Numbered from the stretch's first letter, positions 21,555 to 35,562 are shown. The stretch is 64,000 nucleotides of DNA from Tigriopus japonicus (GCA_010645155.1 CM021320.1:1490965-1554964); one strand, 5' to 3'. Numbers and translations are program-made. The notes: generated from the letters alone by a model not told the origin.

Positions 21555-23939
21555 CCGTCATCCTGGCCGAATCCATTCTCCGGTTAGCCCGAGCTCAGGT
21601 CCAATTCGAGCACGACGTGTGCTTGGCCGTCCAAACCGCCACCCATCACTGGGTTCACTTGGAATCGCCCATGCGCCATCGCCAGCATCAACTCGAAGCC
21701 CTAAATCAAAACTGGCGAGACTGGGGTCTGCCCGTCAACCCGCTTTCCACCCAAGTTCCGCCCCCTGAACCTGAAACCGCCCGTAAGTTGTATGCGAAAT
21801 CCATCCATCCACCCATCCATCCATCACAGCCGGAGTTGTATTCAAAGGGCTCGTTTTATTTGCTTTTCAGCCCTGGATTTGTGCGATTGGCAGACCATGG
21901 CTTGGCCCGAACGGCTAAGTCTGATCTTATCGGAAGGACCCGAGCGTTCGACCAGAAATGAGAGTCTGGCCCGACTCAGTTCCGATGAACAATTGGCCTT
22001 GATCCGGAATATGGCCGCCCAATCGAGGCCCGAGTCCAATCCCGATCGTGCCCATGATGTACGTAGTCCCTTGACGGACCTCGTGGACTCTTTAGGCTTA
22101 AATTCATCGGTGAGTCGTCCCGCGGTTTCCATGTTGGAAGAACGTATTCCTGTTCAGACAGGGGCATTAGAATTGTGGTTTTCTATTTTTATGAGAATCA
22201 ATGAGGAAAAAGGTTGCTCTGCTAAGCTAAGAGTGTAAGGCCGGACTTTTCCCAAACATGGTAACGAAAAAGTTGAGGGTTTAAGAAATAATCTTGAACG
22301 TTATTGTAAAAAATAATTTTACGGTTGTGCTCATTCTTGCACCACTTCCAGCCACAATTTTGAACTTTTTGCCTTGCACTCGCATTTATACATTTTCTTA
22401 TCCTTATTACTTCTCAACGCAACCATTGTGCCGTGGAGCCACTGTAACGTGTGGTTTAGACAAAATAATCCATGAGAGTGATAGACATTTTGTGCCTCTT
22501 TTCTTTTTTATCATTTGCTCAAAAATAATTGGAATGAATTATGTCATTACTTTTGTTTGTAATAAAATTACTTTCCGTAGAAAGTATTGTCTAATGCAAT
22601 GAATTACAATATTTGTTTTTTGTAGTGTTTTGTTGTATTGTTTAATACACGATTTGAGTTATTAAAACGTGATCCAGAACCAACCCTGTCCACTACAGAG
22701 CTAAATCAAGGCTCAAACTCCAAAGAAAAGTTGCATAATGTTACTTGAGAGAACAATATCTATCTCTGTAGTGCGTTGTTTTGTGAGACAAGTTGAAGCG
22801 TATTTATTTTTAAAGCGCTTGTGTAGAGCAAGAGATAACTGTTCCGGAGCTTTTATGATTGAATATTGGGACTGAGAACAATCGTGCTCATATTTACCAA
22901 GAATTCAGTGCGTATTTATATATAGTAAGGACAAGATTCAGATATTTACATTGTTCTTTAGGTATGTCAAGATATGGATTGCCCCAGTCTTGATCGAACT
23001 GTGACCGCTCCTGACAATCCCACCCAACCTAATTCAGAAAAAGAAAGCGACCCGGATCTTCCCTCCATGACTATGGATGACGTCAATGAAGACGATCTGA
23101 TTCAAGAAGCCCTGGCTCGATCCTTGAACCCGGACGAACAAGTCTCGCAACAAATCCGGGACACTTGGTTGGCCCTGGAGATTTCCAAGAACAGTATCGA
23201 TCCCGACTCATTAGTGGACCAAGCCAAATTTCAACAAGAGATAGATCAAGCTCTCGCATTATCTAGGTGAGTTCCTGATTGAGACACTGCGGTAAATACA
23301 TCATTACATTTTGCCTTATCAATTTGCTCTTTTTTCCAGGAAAACGATGCGCTCAAAAGTAGCGTCTTTTGCCGATGTTGCTGCCCGAATTCCGTCTCGT
23401 ATTCATCGTCCGATGGGTTCGCTTCGGCCAATCGTAGTCGATGGCAATAATGTAGCGTTTCATCATGGCAATCATCAACGTTTTTCGGCCCTAGGGCTGA
23501 AAATTGTATACGAATATTTTCTTCAAAGAGGTCATGAAGAAATAGTGATCTTTGCTACACGGCATAGAACTACTTTACCAGAGGAGGTGGAGATTTTAGA
23601 ATATTTAGAAGGCATTAATGTGCTTCAATGGGTGCCTGGAAAAAAGAACACTAAACATTATGACGATTTGTTTGTGATGGAATATGCGAATTCAACGGGC
23701 GGAGTGATAGTTTCTAACGACCAATTTCGGGACGTTTACAACAGCAACCCCAAGTATCGCAATCAGATTGATTATAGGTGAGTGAGAGCACGATCGGATT
23801 CCAAGGACTAAGTTTGAACATTTTTCTTTACCTTTTTAGAACCCTGGGTTACAGTATCGTGAACGACCGGTTCTTGCCCCCGATGGATCCCCGTGGACGA
23901 GGTAGTCGTGTTAGCTTGGACACCTATCTAAAGTTCTAA
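21555..23939 (+). CDS. NYN-domain ribonuclease with UIM-like helices (N4BP1/Zc3h12a-like), 5' partial
   Basis: Five exons, 21555-21782, 21871-22109, 22962-23266, 23340-23777 and 23840-23939, give at least 435 residues; the first exon is not found. The last 170 residues form a Zc3h12a-type NYN nuclease: VVDGNNVAFHHGN with the catalytic Asp, KHYDDLFV, VSNDQFRD and NDRFLPPMDP GRG, with all four acidic metal-site positions of Regnase/N4BP1 present. The protein ends a few residues after SLDTYLKF, so the CCCH zinc finger of ZC3H12 proteins is missing. Upstream, exon 3 encodes IQEALARS and IDQALALS, both fitting the ubiquitin-interacting motif, after acidic residues. The N-terminal part (SILRLARAQVQFEHDV) is helical and unrecognised. 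Relatives cut RNA in immune and antiviral control. The role here is inferred. If no upstream start exists, ATG 21671 is in frame. Confidence 0.87.
21798..21827. repeat. ATCC microsatellite in an intron
   Basis: Seven or so CATC/ATCC units lie in the short first intron of the NYN gene, between donor 21783 and acceptor 21870. Confidence 0.75.
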
Positions 23940-24198
23940 CCCATGATTGTTTACCGATTGAGTCATGTTCCTGTATTTTTTGAGAAACGTGCGTTCTCCT
24001 CGTTAATATTTAAGAGTGCCTTCGGGATTTGTTGTTTGAAGATAAATCTCGACGGTGTGTACATGCGAAAGCTCTTTAGCAACTAAGGAGACGTAATTTT
24101 AGATACGTCAATAGTGTAAGCGATATAATCTATTGTGTACCTCCGCTGTTCTTGCTAAATACTCCCAAGTTAAATTACGTGCATGCAAATATGTGGTC

Positions 24199-24204
24199 AA
24201 TAAA
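24199..24204 (+). terminator. Poly(A) signal of the NYN gene
   Basis: AATAAA about 260 bp after the stop codon, in the plus direction. It precedes the convergent NDUFAB1 stop by about 100 bp. Confidence 0.5.
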
Positions 24205-24301
24205 GCAAACGCAATATAAGTTGGTAATTAATCGGCACAAAAGGCTGTATTTCTTCGTGTTGACATTATTTAAGGGTTGAAAATTAAATTTCCTGTAGCT
24301 A

Positions 24302-25868
<1,567 letters not shown>

Positions 25869-27312
25869 GGTGCCGGAAATGGGAACGAGTGAGAGAGAGA
25901 CAAACAAACAGACAGAGATGAAAGATCAATCCAGTGGCGGGTCCAGTTTTATGAGAGGAGGGATTTCGCGGAGAAACGAGGAACTCGAGTGGATTTCTAG
26001 GGGACTCGGCTTGATCGACAGCTGAATCGCTCTTATGGAACGAACATGGAGACGTAAACAATGGAAAAGGTCAGGGTGGCTATTGATGCTTAGGTCAGTA
26101 AAACTAAAAATGCCGTGGTTAAATGAGGGAAGGAAGTGGCGTCGAAAAAAGCGGACAAAATGAGCGCAAAATGTAAAATAGGCGAGGCGAAAGGCGCATA
26201 GGCGAGAATGCACCTTTTTGGAAATTTCCCCTAATATGTGAGTTTTGCTACATTTCTAACCACAAACTTTTTGATACCCTCTTTCACGACAGTTGTAACG
26301 AACTTACGAGTAACGAATGTTCTGTAATCAGAAAGTAAAGTACTTGGATGACTTGGATCCTTTTTCCTGCATCGGAATTATCAGTACTTGCACCTCTTTT
26401 ATTTTCAACCCAAAATTTCCTAACAAAATTCCACAAAACGTTTTGCAACTCCCTTATGAGATCTCTTCTCTTGTTCACTTGTTTTACCTTAAATCAAACC
26501 TTAAGCCAAAATGGAGGGCACAGTAAGAGCTTTGAGAAGAATGGCAACGAAAAAAGTATGAGCAAAATTATTAGAAAAGTATTGAATAAAGTTATCCATG
26601 GGGTTAGCGTGTAAATTACGAAATCACAAAGTTTTCAAGGCTCTTAAAAATAGCATCAAATAAGTGTTGAATGGCAGTGTCTTAAAATCCTTCTTTTCAC
26701 CTTTGATTTTTTAACCAAAGTCTTTTAAAAAACTGAAATAAAAACTGTTGAACATAAAAACGGTCCATCTTAAACGTACAAGGAAGGCGAAAGTCTTTTA
26801 AATTTAAAACTAAATTTTTGTGATTCAGATGTTTAAAATAACACTTTTAATTACCTTCAAAATAAATGCCTACTTTTGAAAAAGTAGTTTGTACTTTGTA
26901 ATGCTATTTCTTTTTGCCAAAAGGAATTCAAGGGTAACGCGTTCCTCACTTTGGAGAAAGGAAAAGGAACTGTAATCTGTTCCTTTTTTTCGAGATTTTT
27001 AGTGACAATTTATGACGAGACGAAGAAGTTGAGGTTGAAAATTTCTGAGTCTGAATCTGAACTAACAAAGGGAAACGGAAAATTCCAAATTTAAGTGGAA
27101 CGTAGCATATTTATCACAGTTCAGAGGTGGGACTTTGATTGGCATATATAAAGTTTATAATTGCATATGTTTATGGAAAAAAAACATAAAAAGGACTTTT
27201 TCTAATTCATATGTTATAATTTATTGGCCATAAAAAATATGCATCACGGCGGGCCATTTATCAGTAGCGTTTGCTAGTTTGCTGAGTTCAGATTAGTGCA
27301 CTGAGTAAAGAC

Positions 27313-28031
27313 TAGTGATGGGAGGCAAACAAGAGCTTGGGCAAGCGGTCCGGTACAGTACCTTGGACTTGCCGAAACTTGGGTCTACTTGGGTGCCTGT
27401 ACAAGCATTTTTCCCACCTTACAGGTTTGCCAAATTTGCTAGGAATGAAGACTAAACCTTCGGCATCAGAATTTCAACTAACCAGAAAGTTTCAGCAAAA
27501 TAGGGCCCATGCCCTTGTTAGGATGGATTTTTAGATGAAAATACACAATTCAAAGCTTTTGTATCGAGAAATGCAAAAGCTTTCGAGAATATTTCAAAAA
27601 AAAAAAAAGAGTTGGCATCTTATATTTTTTTCTAGCAACTCTGAATGACCGAGCTTGTTCCCAAGTGTGACTGTTAAATCTCATTCTTGATTGGCCCGAA
27701 AAGTGTATTCATGTGTGGCTTAGAACGGAAACTAAAGAAAAAAAATGGTTTTGCAAATGCTATCCAAATCAAAATATTTTTTGTTTCACTTCCACTGTTT
27801 ATTGCTAAATTATTAAGGTCAAAAGATCATTGAAAATGCAACTTGACATTCTTTTCTTCTAAGTCACACTGCAAGCATCTGAAATCTTCTAAGAGCAACT
27901 GCCGGCAACTGCATCTTCCAATGTTCCTTGAGCTTGCCAAGTGTATTGGTGTATTGCCAAAGTAATGCTTGTCAACAACTTGTGCTTGGGGTGTCTGTGA
28001 TGACTCATTACTTGCCCAAGTCACATCACTA
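27313..28031. mobile_element. hAT element, family A copy 2
   Basis: A 719-bp copy of the element at 16989-17695, starting TAGTGATGGG and ending CATCACTA, with perfect 8-bp target duplication GTAAAGAC (27305-27312 and 28032-28039). It has small indels relative to the other copy and no transposase frame. Confidence 0.95.
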
Positions 28032-29121
28032 GTAAAGACCAGGCTTAGACTTCTTTTGGTGGACAAGACTGGTTTTAGAGAGACATTTATGTCGAGGCTG
28101 CGTCCTCAAATTATTTTAACGAAGTGCTTGTACTGATTATGTCTCTAGTACTGGTGAAGTTCAATCTGATTTTCAATCTGCTCAATCATTTTTGCGCGCG
28201 TTACTTCGTTGTGACTGCCTATTCACTTAAAACAGTCCATTTGTCGCAAAAAATTGTCTGTGAAAAATAAGTTTGTTCATAGAGAATATCAAAAAGTGAC
28301 CCTGGTTTTGAAGACTTCAGAAAAGGGGTGCCATCAAGATCAAGCAAAGCTTTTTCACAGTATTTTTGCAAAGACCATCAATGGGAGTGATGACAGCCCT
28401 AAAAGATTGAATAGATTGAAATCAGATTGAATCCCATCAATAATTGCTTGGGTTCCTAAGAAATGATTACTTTCACTGAAAAAAGATATAAATCTTTGGT
28501 TTTCATTTCAACAAAAAAAATTGATATCTCTCTTTTGATAAAGGCTGGGAATGCCTTTTATTTAACTTTTTCTTTTTGTTTATTCATTTTTCCATTGTTT
28601 TGTTTGATCTGCATTATTTGCGTTTTTTGGTGTTTTTATCGAAATTTGGTGCATTTTTCTGGCATTTTCTTTTTCATTGCATGATGAAACCAAGAGCTAT
28701 GAGTGTTTTTTATGGTCTTTGTGGCCCGCAATTTTGATTTATTCAACTAATGCTCAAAGTTCATGAGTTGAAATACTTTTGCCAATCATTTCCTTCCACA
28801 GCAGAGCTTTTGTTAAAGCGTCTGTGTATGATGCAAATTTCTCTTTCAAATTAGAATTAAATTTTCATCTACATATCAAATTTTGAGATTGTGCATTTCA
28901 CTTATTTATCAGCAATTTTTTGATATCATTCTGTGCGCAAAGTGACGAACCCTAAGTAAACCAGTTTTTTTCACTTGTCTTGCCATTAAAATCCTCGCAA
29001 ATAAGATTCACGTTTTCAGTATTTCCTTAAAGAAACAAACCCAGAAACTTTTGCTTTCTGCTTCGATAGTCTTTATTCTAGTCTTTATGATAGATATCTA
29101 GGGGTCTCTCAATGTACAATA

Positions 29122-29280
29122 CAATGAAACCTCAATTTTACGATCTCCGATTTAACGATAATTTTTGGGATTACCGACTTTGTACGACTCTTACGACAGG
29201 GATTCGATTAAACGATAAATTTCGATTTAACGATATATTTTGTGGTGACGGGACAATATCGTTAAATCGAAATTTTACCA
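29122..29280. mobile_element. Possible pogo/Tigger-like fragment
   Basis: Begins CAATGAAACCTCAATTTTAC after a TA and contains repeated CGATTTAACGAT words, in both orientations near the right part. Termini of pogo-like Tc1/mariner elements look like this. No matching right terminus or transposase is visible, so this is a fragment or decayed MITE. Confidence 0.4.
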
Positions 29281-29700
29281 TATCTTGAGAATCTCTGTAT
29301 CTCTTGCCCTTTTATTCCTCTTTTTTGTGACCAAGTCATGGATCTTATTAGATTTCATCTTGTAAATTGCAAAAAATTACAACAATCATCAAACATTCAT
29401 GTTTTCATAAATGTCTACTTAGTCATAAATACTTCATCTTTCAATCTAAATCTACGTGCCGGATCTAGGATCATTTGTTCCGACTACGTCACGCACCCTC
29501 ACAACGAAAATGACGCTAAATCCAGTTCATCTGTCGTGTTTGAGTACGGGTCTGTCATCTCGGAATCCAAGTGCTCCGCCAATCAATCAATCAATCCTCC
29601 TCTTTAGTGCCATGTAAAGAGGCGTGCCTTTGGTCGAATTCTCGCCTTAACCTCATCCTCAACCTCCATCTCAAACCGGCCACGCCTTCGTTATTTCGTC

Positions 29701-32700
29701 ATGTCGGCCGAAGCCCCGTTTGAACGTCTGCCTCGGGACCTCGTACCTCAAAATTACACTTTGCACTTGGAACCCGATTTAGTGGGATTCACTTTCAGCG
29801 GTCGGGTCCAAATTCTGCTCGCCGTGGCCAAAAGTACCTCCCAAATCACGCTCAATGCCGCTCATCTTAGCGTTCAGCGGGTCCAGGTTCAAATTCGGAC
29901 CGTGACCGAAGGCAATCCCCCCGAAACTCGTCCGGTGGAATGCGTCCAATGGGAATTACGGGCTCATAACGAGACCTTGGCCATTGAATTGGCCGAAACT
30001 TTGCCTTTGAAGGCTCAAGTCGAGTTGTCGATTGAATTTCGAGGCGAGTTGAACGACACTCTTCGAGGATTTTATCGAACCGCCCAAGGTCAAGGGCAAT
30101 ATGGCGCCGTGTGTCACTTTGAAGCCACGGGAGCCCGTCACGCCTTTCCTTGTTGGGATGAACCGTCTTTTCGGGCTCAATTCCAGATCAATATACAAGC
30201 GGCCGATGCTAGTTTGGTGATCTTGTCCAACATGCCCGAACAATCCCGGGAATTGGTGAATGTGGGTGGTGTGCGGGTGGCTTTTGAGCCCACGCCTTCG
30301 ATTCCCACGTATTTGTTGTGTTGGTCTTTGGGTCGGTATGATTACATTGAGGATGTGACGCCGGATGAGGTCAAGGTGCGGGTTTACACGCCCGTGGGCA
30401 AGAAGGAGGAAGGGGCTTTTGCTTTGGAAGTGGCGGTCAAAGCCTTAAGGTACTATAAAGAGTTCTTCGGTGTGCCCTATCGATTGCCCAAGATGGACCT
30501 AATTGCTTTGTCCGACTTTGCCATTGGGGCCATGGAGAATTGGGGACTGCTGACTTTCCGGGAACGGTTGTTGTTATACGATGCTCAAACAAGCTCGGCC
30601 ATGATAAAGCAATTTGTGGCTCTCATTGTAGCCCATGAAGTGGCCCATCAGGTGAGACGACACTAAGAAATAAAGACGGCTTTTACGACGGAGGCTTTAA
30701 AAAATCGTAATAGGCTAGAGTATACTTTAAAACTGCTCAAAAATATGCTCAAAAACCACTCTAAATATGCTCAAATTCCTAAAGAAGATTATCGGAAAAG
30801 CCTGAAAAATAACCTTTGAAATCAGGACTTGTGTAAAAGATATTTATTCACGTTTCATTTTATGAGGGTTGCTACTTAATTTCAATGACGTTAAAAAGCT
30901 CTTTGCCTAAGAGAAAGGCAACATCAACAAGACCTCAACATGCTACATTAGATTCATCCCTTCAAAAACAATATGCTTCATACGCTTAAAAACTCGTGCT
31001 ATGGCCTAAAATGGATAAAGCATATTTTGGCCGTCTTCGCTAATGAGCCGTAAAGAAAAGAATTATTGTTATTGTTCGTGTTCTGTCATTCTTTCAGTGG
31101 TTCGGTAACTTGGTCACGATCGAGTGGTGGACGCATTTGTGGCTCAAGGAGGGATATGCCACTTGGATCGAGTTCCTCTGTGTGGATCATTTGTTCCCGG
31201 AATGGAACTTCTGGACGCAGTTCATCACGGATACGCTAAATCCTGCTTTGGAATTGGATTGTTTGGAGAATTCTCACCCGATCGAGGTTAGGGTTGAAAA
31301 TCCGGCTCAGATTGATGAGATCTTTGACCTGATCTCGTATAATAAAGGTGCCTCCATCATTCGCATGTTGTTCAATTGGATCGGCGAGTCGAATTTTCGA
31401 CGAGGCATGAAAGCCTACCTCGATCGGCACGCCTATGGCAATGCCACCACCGAAGATCTCTGGAAAGCCTTGGAAGAAGCGTCGGGAAGTCCCGTGGGAG
31501 AGGTCATGTCCACTTGGACGCAAAAAAAAGGTTATCCCTTGATACGTGCCTCCCTATGTGAGAGCAAGAACGAACTGAGTGTGAAACAAGCGCCATTCTG
31601 CATTGGAAAGGGCTCGAGCGGAGGCTCAGATCAAAAGGAATGCTCCTTGTGGGAAATTCCTTTGAGTCTTACCACAAAGATGTCCCCTCAACATTCAACC
31701 ATGTCCATCGTGCTTAAAAGCGAAAGTGAGGTTGTTTTCTTGCCCGAAAACGACAACCGTTCGTGGCTTAATCTAAATCCTGGGAAGGTGGGTTATTTCC
31801 GTGTCCATTATTCGCCCGAGCTCATGAAGCGATTCGTACCTGGCATTGAAGATCGCTCTCTACCCGTCCAAGATCGAATCGGTCTTTTACAAGACTACAC
31901 AGATCTGTGCCATGCTGGAATCGTTTCCTCAATAGAACTGATCCAACTTATTGAGAAGTATCGAGACAACGAAGACTTCACTGTGTGGGAAGCCGTGGTG
32001 GCCAGCGTCAAAGCTCTTCAGAGCTTGGTCCAATCCGATCCTGAGGCTTTGGAGAACTTCAACCATTGGCAACGATGGTTGTTTCAGCCGGCCATGAAGC
32101 GATTAGGATTGGATGCCCGATCTGATGATTCGCATATTGATATGCTCTTAAGATCCTTGCTCCATTGGAGCCTGGTTCGTGCCGATGACGAGGAAATTCT
32201 CAATGACGGCCTAGAACGCTTCGAGTCTCATCGCAATGGTTCCACCGTCATCCCCGCCGATTTGAAGTCGTCCATGTACGCGTGTGCGCTGCGTTTGAAG
32301 GGTCAAGAAGTGTTTGACAGTCTGGTCCAGATTGCTAAGGATACGGACTCTCACGAGGCCAAAGGCGAGGTGTACAATGCTCTGGGTCAATCTCGAGACT
32401 CGAACATCTTGCAACAAGCGTTAGAGTATGGCCTCTCACCTGCCGTTCGTCTTCAAGACACCCGATCCGTTCTGTCATCCGTGGCATCGGAAAGTGTTCT
32501 GGGCCGAAATCTGTGCTGGTCATTTTTCAAAGCGAACGCGTCCGAAATCGGGAAACGATACAAGACCGGTGGTCTTTTAACCAGGCTCATTAAAGCAGTG
32601 ACGTGTCCGTTCTCTACGTTAGAAGAGGCGGCCGAGATTGAGGCCTTCTTCGAATCGCATCCATTCCCTGGGGCGCAGAGATCAATCAAGCAAGCAATCG

Positions 32701-32801
32701 AGTCTGTCCGACTCCGAGCCCAATGGATCCAGAGAGACCTTGAATCTGTTAAAACGTACCTCAGCGCCTTTCAAACCAAACAAGCTTCCAGCCCTTCGTA
32801 A
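29701..32801 (+). CDS. NPEPPS: Puromycin-sensitive aminopeptidase, M1 family
   Basis: Two exons, 29701-30651 and 31098-32801, give 884 residues. The exopeptidase motif GAMEN is at 276-280. The zinc site HEVAH is at 312-316, with the third ligand Glu at 335 (LKEGYA), and the transition-state Tyr is at 398 (ISYNKGAS). The start FERLPRDLVPQNYTLHLEPD and WFGNLVTIEWWTHLW are hallmarks of the NPEPPS branch rather than of membrane aminopeptidase N: there is no signal peptide or anchor. The C-terminal ERAP1-like helical domain is complete. The enzyme removes N-terminal residues from peptides in the cytosol and trims proteasome products. The only intron falls between HEVAHQ and WFG, inside the active-site signature. 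With one intron the gene is unusually simple for this family. Confidence 0.97.
30652..31097 (+). other. NPEPPS: Intron of the aminopeptidase gene
   Basis: GTGAGA donor and CTTTCAG acceptor, phase 0. It contains several ATGCTCAAA-type words near 30740-30780 but no open frame or clear mobile element. Confidence 0.9.
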
Positions 32802-32939
32802 CCATAATAATGCCTTGGCTAACAACTAACTTAACTCTTTTATGTTCTTTATGAGATAGAAATATCGCGTTCAGGTATTAGCGAAAACGCATACTCGTTA
32901 ACCACCCCTTTGTACTACTTTACATGACTTTTATATGTA

Positions 32940-32945
32940 AATAAA
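32940..32945 (+). terminator. Poly(A) signal of the aminopeptidase gene
   Basis: AATAAA within AAATAAATAA, about 140 bp after the stop codon. Confidence 0.55.
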
Positions 32946-34863
32946 TAACTTAGAATCCTCTTCAAACGTGAGCATTTCATATTTTAACCAGGAGAGAGCG
33001 AGACGAAATACGAGTATTGGGGAAAAGGAGCCTTTGTTTCTCAATGGAAACCCCGTTAATTGGAAACATGATTTGAGCATCATTTACTCACGGTGCCACG
33101 GTCCATCATCTCCGCTTGAGATGGCACAAAGTTATGGTATATGGCAAGGCCACGAAGATTTGGAATAGACGGAAACTAACGGTTCAGTGGCTCAATAGTT
33201 CGACCAGGCTGGATCGTTTTCCGATGCTCACAAAATCATAAAATTGGACCTCGCAACACTAAAGCAACCCAACGCAACGTAACCATTTCACGAAGATCAG
33301 TCTGGGCATATATGCCTATGGACATCCACACAAGGCCTTCACTCTTTGAGCCGATGTTGGTCTTGAACCCATAGAGCAACGAAGCCCAAGAAGGGAGGAA
33401 CAGGCCTTTTCAGGCAGATCAAAAACTCGATTTGCATGAACTGGAACGGGGTTGAGCAACTAAAACACGGAACCGGCAAGAGGATCGTGGCCGATATTCG
33501 ATAGTTTGTTGGGAATTCAGATGGTCCTATTACTGCAAAGTTAGTGCCCGTGGATTTCCATTTGACGCTTATGAATTCGGGAAATGGTTGAAAGTTGGGC
33601 TCAAAGCATGTGTATAAACGTAGACTATGCCATAGGAGTCAAAATCAACACTAAACATTTCGACATCAATCTCGGGGATTCTTTGATTCACAGTGCGAGA
33701 ACATTTGTCGTAAAGAATACCGGAAACTTTGGTGGGGTTGGAAAATTTGCATGTTTCAAGAAGAAAATGGAAAGACAGGCGAGCAAGCGAACAGCACAAG
33801 GAAAAAGAACCAAAGAGACCCAAAGAAACAGAGGTTGGATTTCAAGTGTCGGGAGAAGGATAGCAGCATGCCAGAAGGAGGAGAGAAAAGGCGCCGAGCC
33901 AAAAGTTTAAGAATATCAAAAAATAGGCTGCCGAAAAGTTTTAACACCACTAGAAGAGAGCATTTCTTACTGGAAGATAAGCCCAATCTAAATAGTCTCG
34001 ACCTAAACAATGACCCGAACATATCAGTTGAAGCCAAACCAACACGCTGATTTCAAGGAGAAGGATTGTTGAAAATAAGAAGAGGACTAGATTGAAAAGC
34101 AAATCCCGCACAACCTCATTTCGTTTGGTTTGAGCTAAAAGCTCATCTTTCAGAAACTTAAACTGGAGCACACCAACTCTTTGAAATCTTTCATACAAAG
34201 TTCTCCACTCTTGCCAACTTTCACGTTGTCGATTTCTCACTGTTTAGATAGCAAATGTTGGTTATTTATTGAGCTTTACTCCCTCTCAATATGGTTTCTG
34301 GCAAAAGGATTAAAGACTTTTCTTGGAGGGAGAATAAGAGGGTTGGCGGTGGTGGTGGTGGTGGTGGTGGTGCGGGTTCAATTCTTGTAGGAGGTCATGA
34401 CGGTGCCTAGGGATATCGATGGTGAAGGTATTAAAATGCTTCACTCAACTTGGAGGGGAGAGAAGTTTTAAGGCAAAGATTCCACTTGATAGGAAAGTAA
34501 CTCCCCTTCTTTTTTGGGTAAGAAAGGGAGACTGGCGAGAAAATTTACAGTCGCCTAGCTCGACATTTTCCAAGAGTTCTAGATTTTTTGGGATCAAGTG
34601 GGGAGGGAAGTGGTGCCCTATCGCAAGGACTCTCTTTCTCCACCCTGGTGCTCTTCGTGCATGAAGAGATGACATGAAAAAGCAATAGGTTATCGAAACG
34701 TTCTTTATTAATCCTTTGAAGGGGGTAGTTGAGCTCACAAGCCAAAAATGGGGTTGGCTAGGGATGAAAATCCCCCAAAGACGCACTCTCGAGGCGATTC
34801 CGATGAAACTGCGACTTCTTTGATGATGGAAATTGGAATTTGAATGCAATATGAGCCGGTCTA
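32946..34863. other. Intergenic stretch without a supported gene
   Basis: Frames of about 60 to 148 codons on both strands are low in complexity or have no recognisable domain. A GGT microsatellite occurs at about 34347-34371. Confidence 0.5.
34347..34371. repeat. GGT trinucleotide microsatellite
   Basis: About eight GGT units preceded by GGC and followed by GCGGG. Confidence 0.9.
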
Positions 34864-35562
34864 TCACTCGGATTTTGACTCTGCCAACCATTCCTCATAG
34901 GTTGGACATCCCTGAGAACACACAATTCCATGTGTTGGTGTTTCTGCAATCTCCTTGTTTTTTGAGCTCTTCTCAGCCATCTTAGCCACGAGACTCGTGA
35001 AAGCCATCATAGCAGTCAGTGCAATGATCAACCATAAGGCAAACTGGAGGGCCGATTCAAATCCTACCATGCAAGCTCGCTTTAAAACTCCTTGAAACCT
35101 CCCTACTAGACTCGTTGGATCCTGGATTGGTTCGTCATAGCTCTGAACGACACTGAGAATTTGTTGACCATTGCCAATCATGCCAGATTTGAGCCCTTGG
35201 TACGAATCATGAGCAAAATGAGCCACCCCCTCAACAAGATCATGACCTCTGGCTACAATAGCATTTTCAGGAAAGTTATTCTCTCGCATAAAGGGAGCAA
35301 GCACTCTCAGAAAGGCCAAAAGAGCAACCAGAATGATGATCCCGGTCAGCAACTTCTTGTTAGAAAAATTTGGCATGGCTAGAAGCCGATTCAAGATTGG
35401 CTTGCAAGAGATCCTCAAAGAAATCATCTGCTGATTGCAAAACGCTTTCAATCCAGCCAGTCCTTTAGCAGAAGAGTGTTTCAACCAAGTTAACGACTTG
35501 GGTGGGGTGGATTCGGGCTCTGGGGAAGATTTAGACTGTTGATCTTCGCAAGGGCACGACAT
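34864..35562 (-). CDS. Unrecognised two-transmembrane protein, single exon
   Basis: An uninterrupted 232-residue frame from ATG 35562 (MSCPCEDQQSKSS). I do not recognise the family. The N-terminal 70 residues are polar and basic with several Cys (SCPCED, FCNQQ, ISCKP). A hydrophobic helix spans about 71-90 (LLTGIIILVALLAFLRVLAP) and a second about 170-193 (ALQFALWLIIALTAMMAFTS). The loop between them (about 80 residues) contains two or more amphipathic stretches (HDLVEGVAHFAHDSYQGL). The tail is polar and ends CPTYEEWLAESKSE. With an even number of helices both ends should lie on the same side, probably cytosolic. It lies alone, minus strand, about 2 kb past the convergent aminopeptidase gene. 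The frame length and two clear membrane helices favour a real gene; an upstream non-coding exon is possible. Confidence 0.6.
   Translation of the reverse strand: MSCPCEDQQSKSSPEPESTPPKSLTWLKHSSAKGLAGLKAFCNQQMISLRISCKPILNRLLAMPNFSNKKLLTGIIILVALLAFLRVLAPFMRENNFPENAIVARGHDLVEGVAHFAHDSYQGLKSGMIGNGQQILSVVQSYDEPIQDPTSLVGRFQGVLKRACMVGFESALQFALWLIIALTAMMAFTSLVAKMAEKSSKNKEIAETPTHGIVCSQGCPTYEEWLAESKSE

Larger units (their letters stand above)
25869..29700. other. Intergenic stretch between NDUFAB1 and the aminopeptidase
   Basis: Divergent promoters must lie at its two ends. Apart from a hAT copy (27313-28031) and a pogo-like fragment (29122-29280) I see no gene. Frames of up to about 140 codons near 25642-26213 overlap NDUFAB1 exon 1 or its upstream region in other frames and look spurious. 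Confidence 0.55.
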
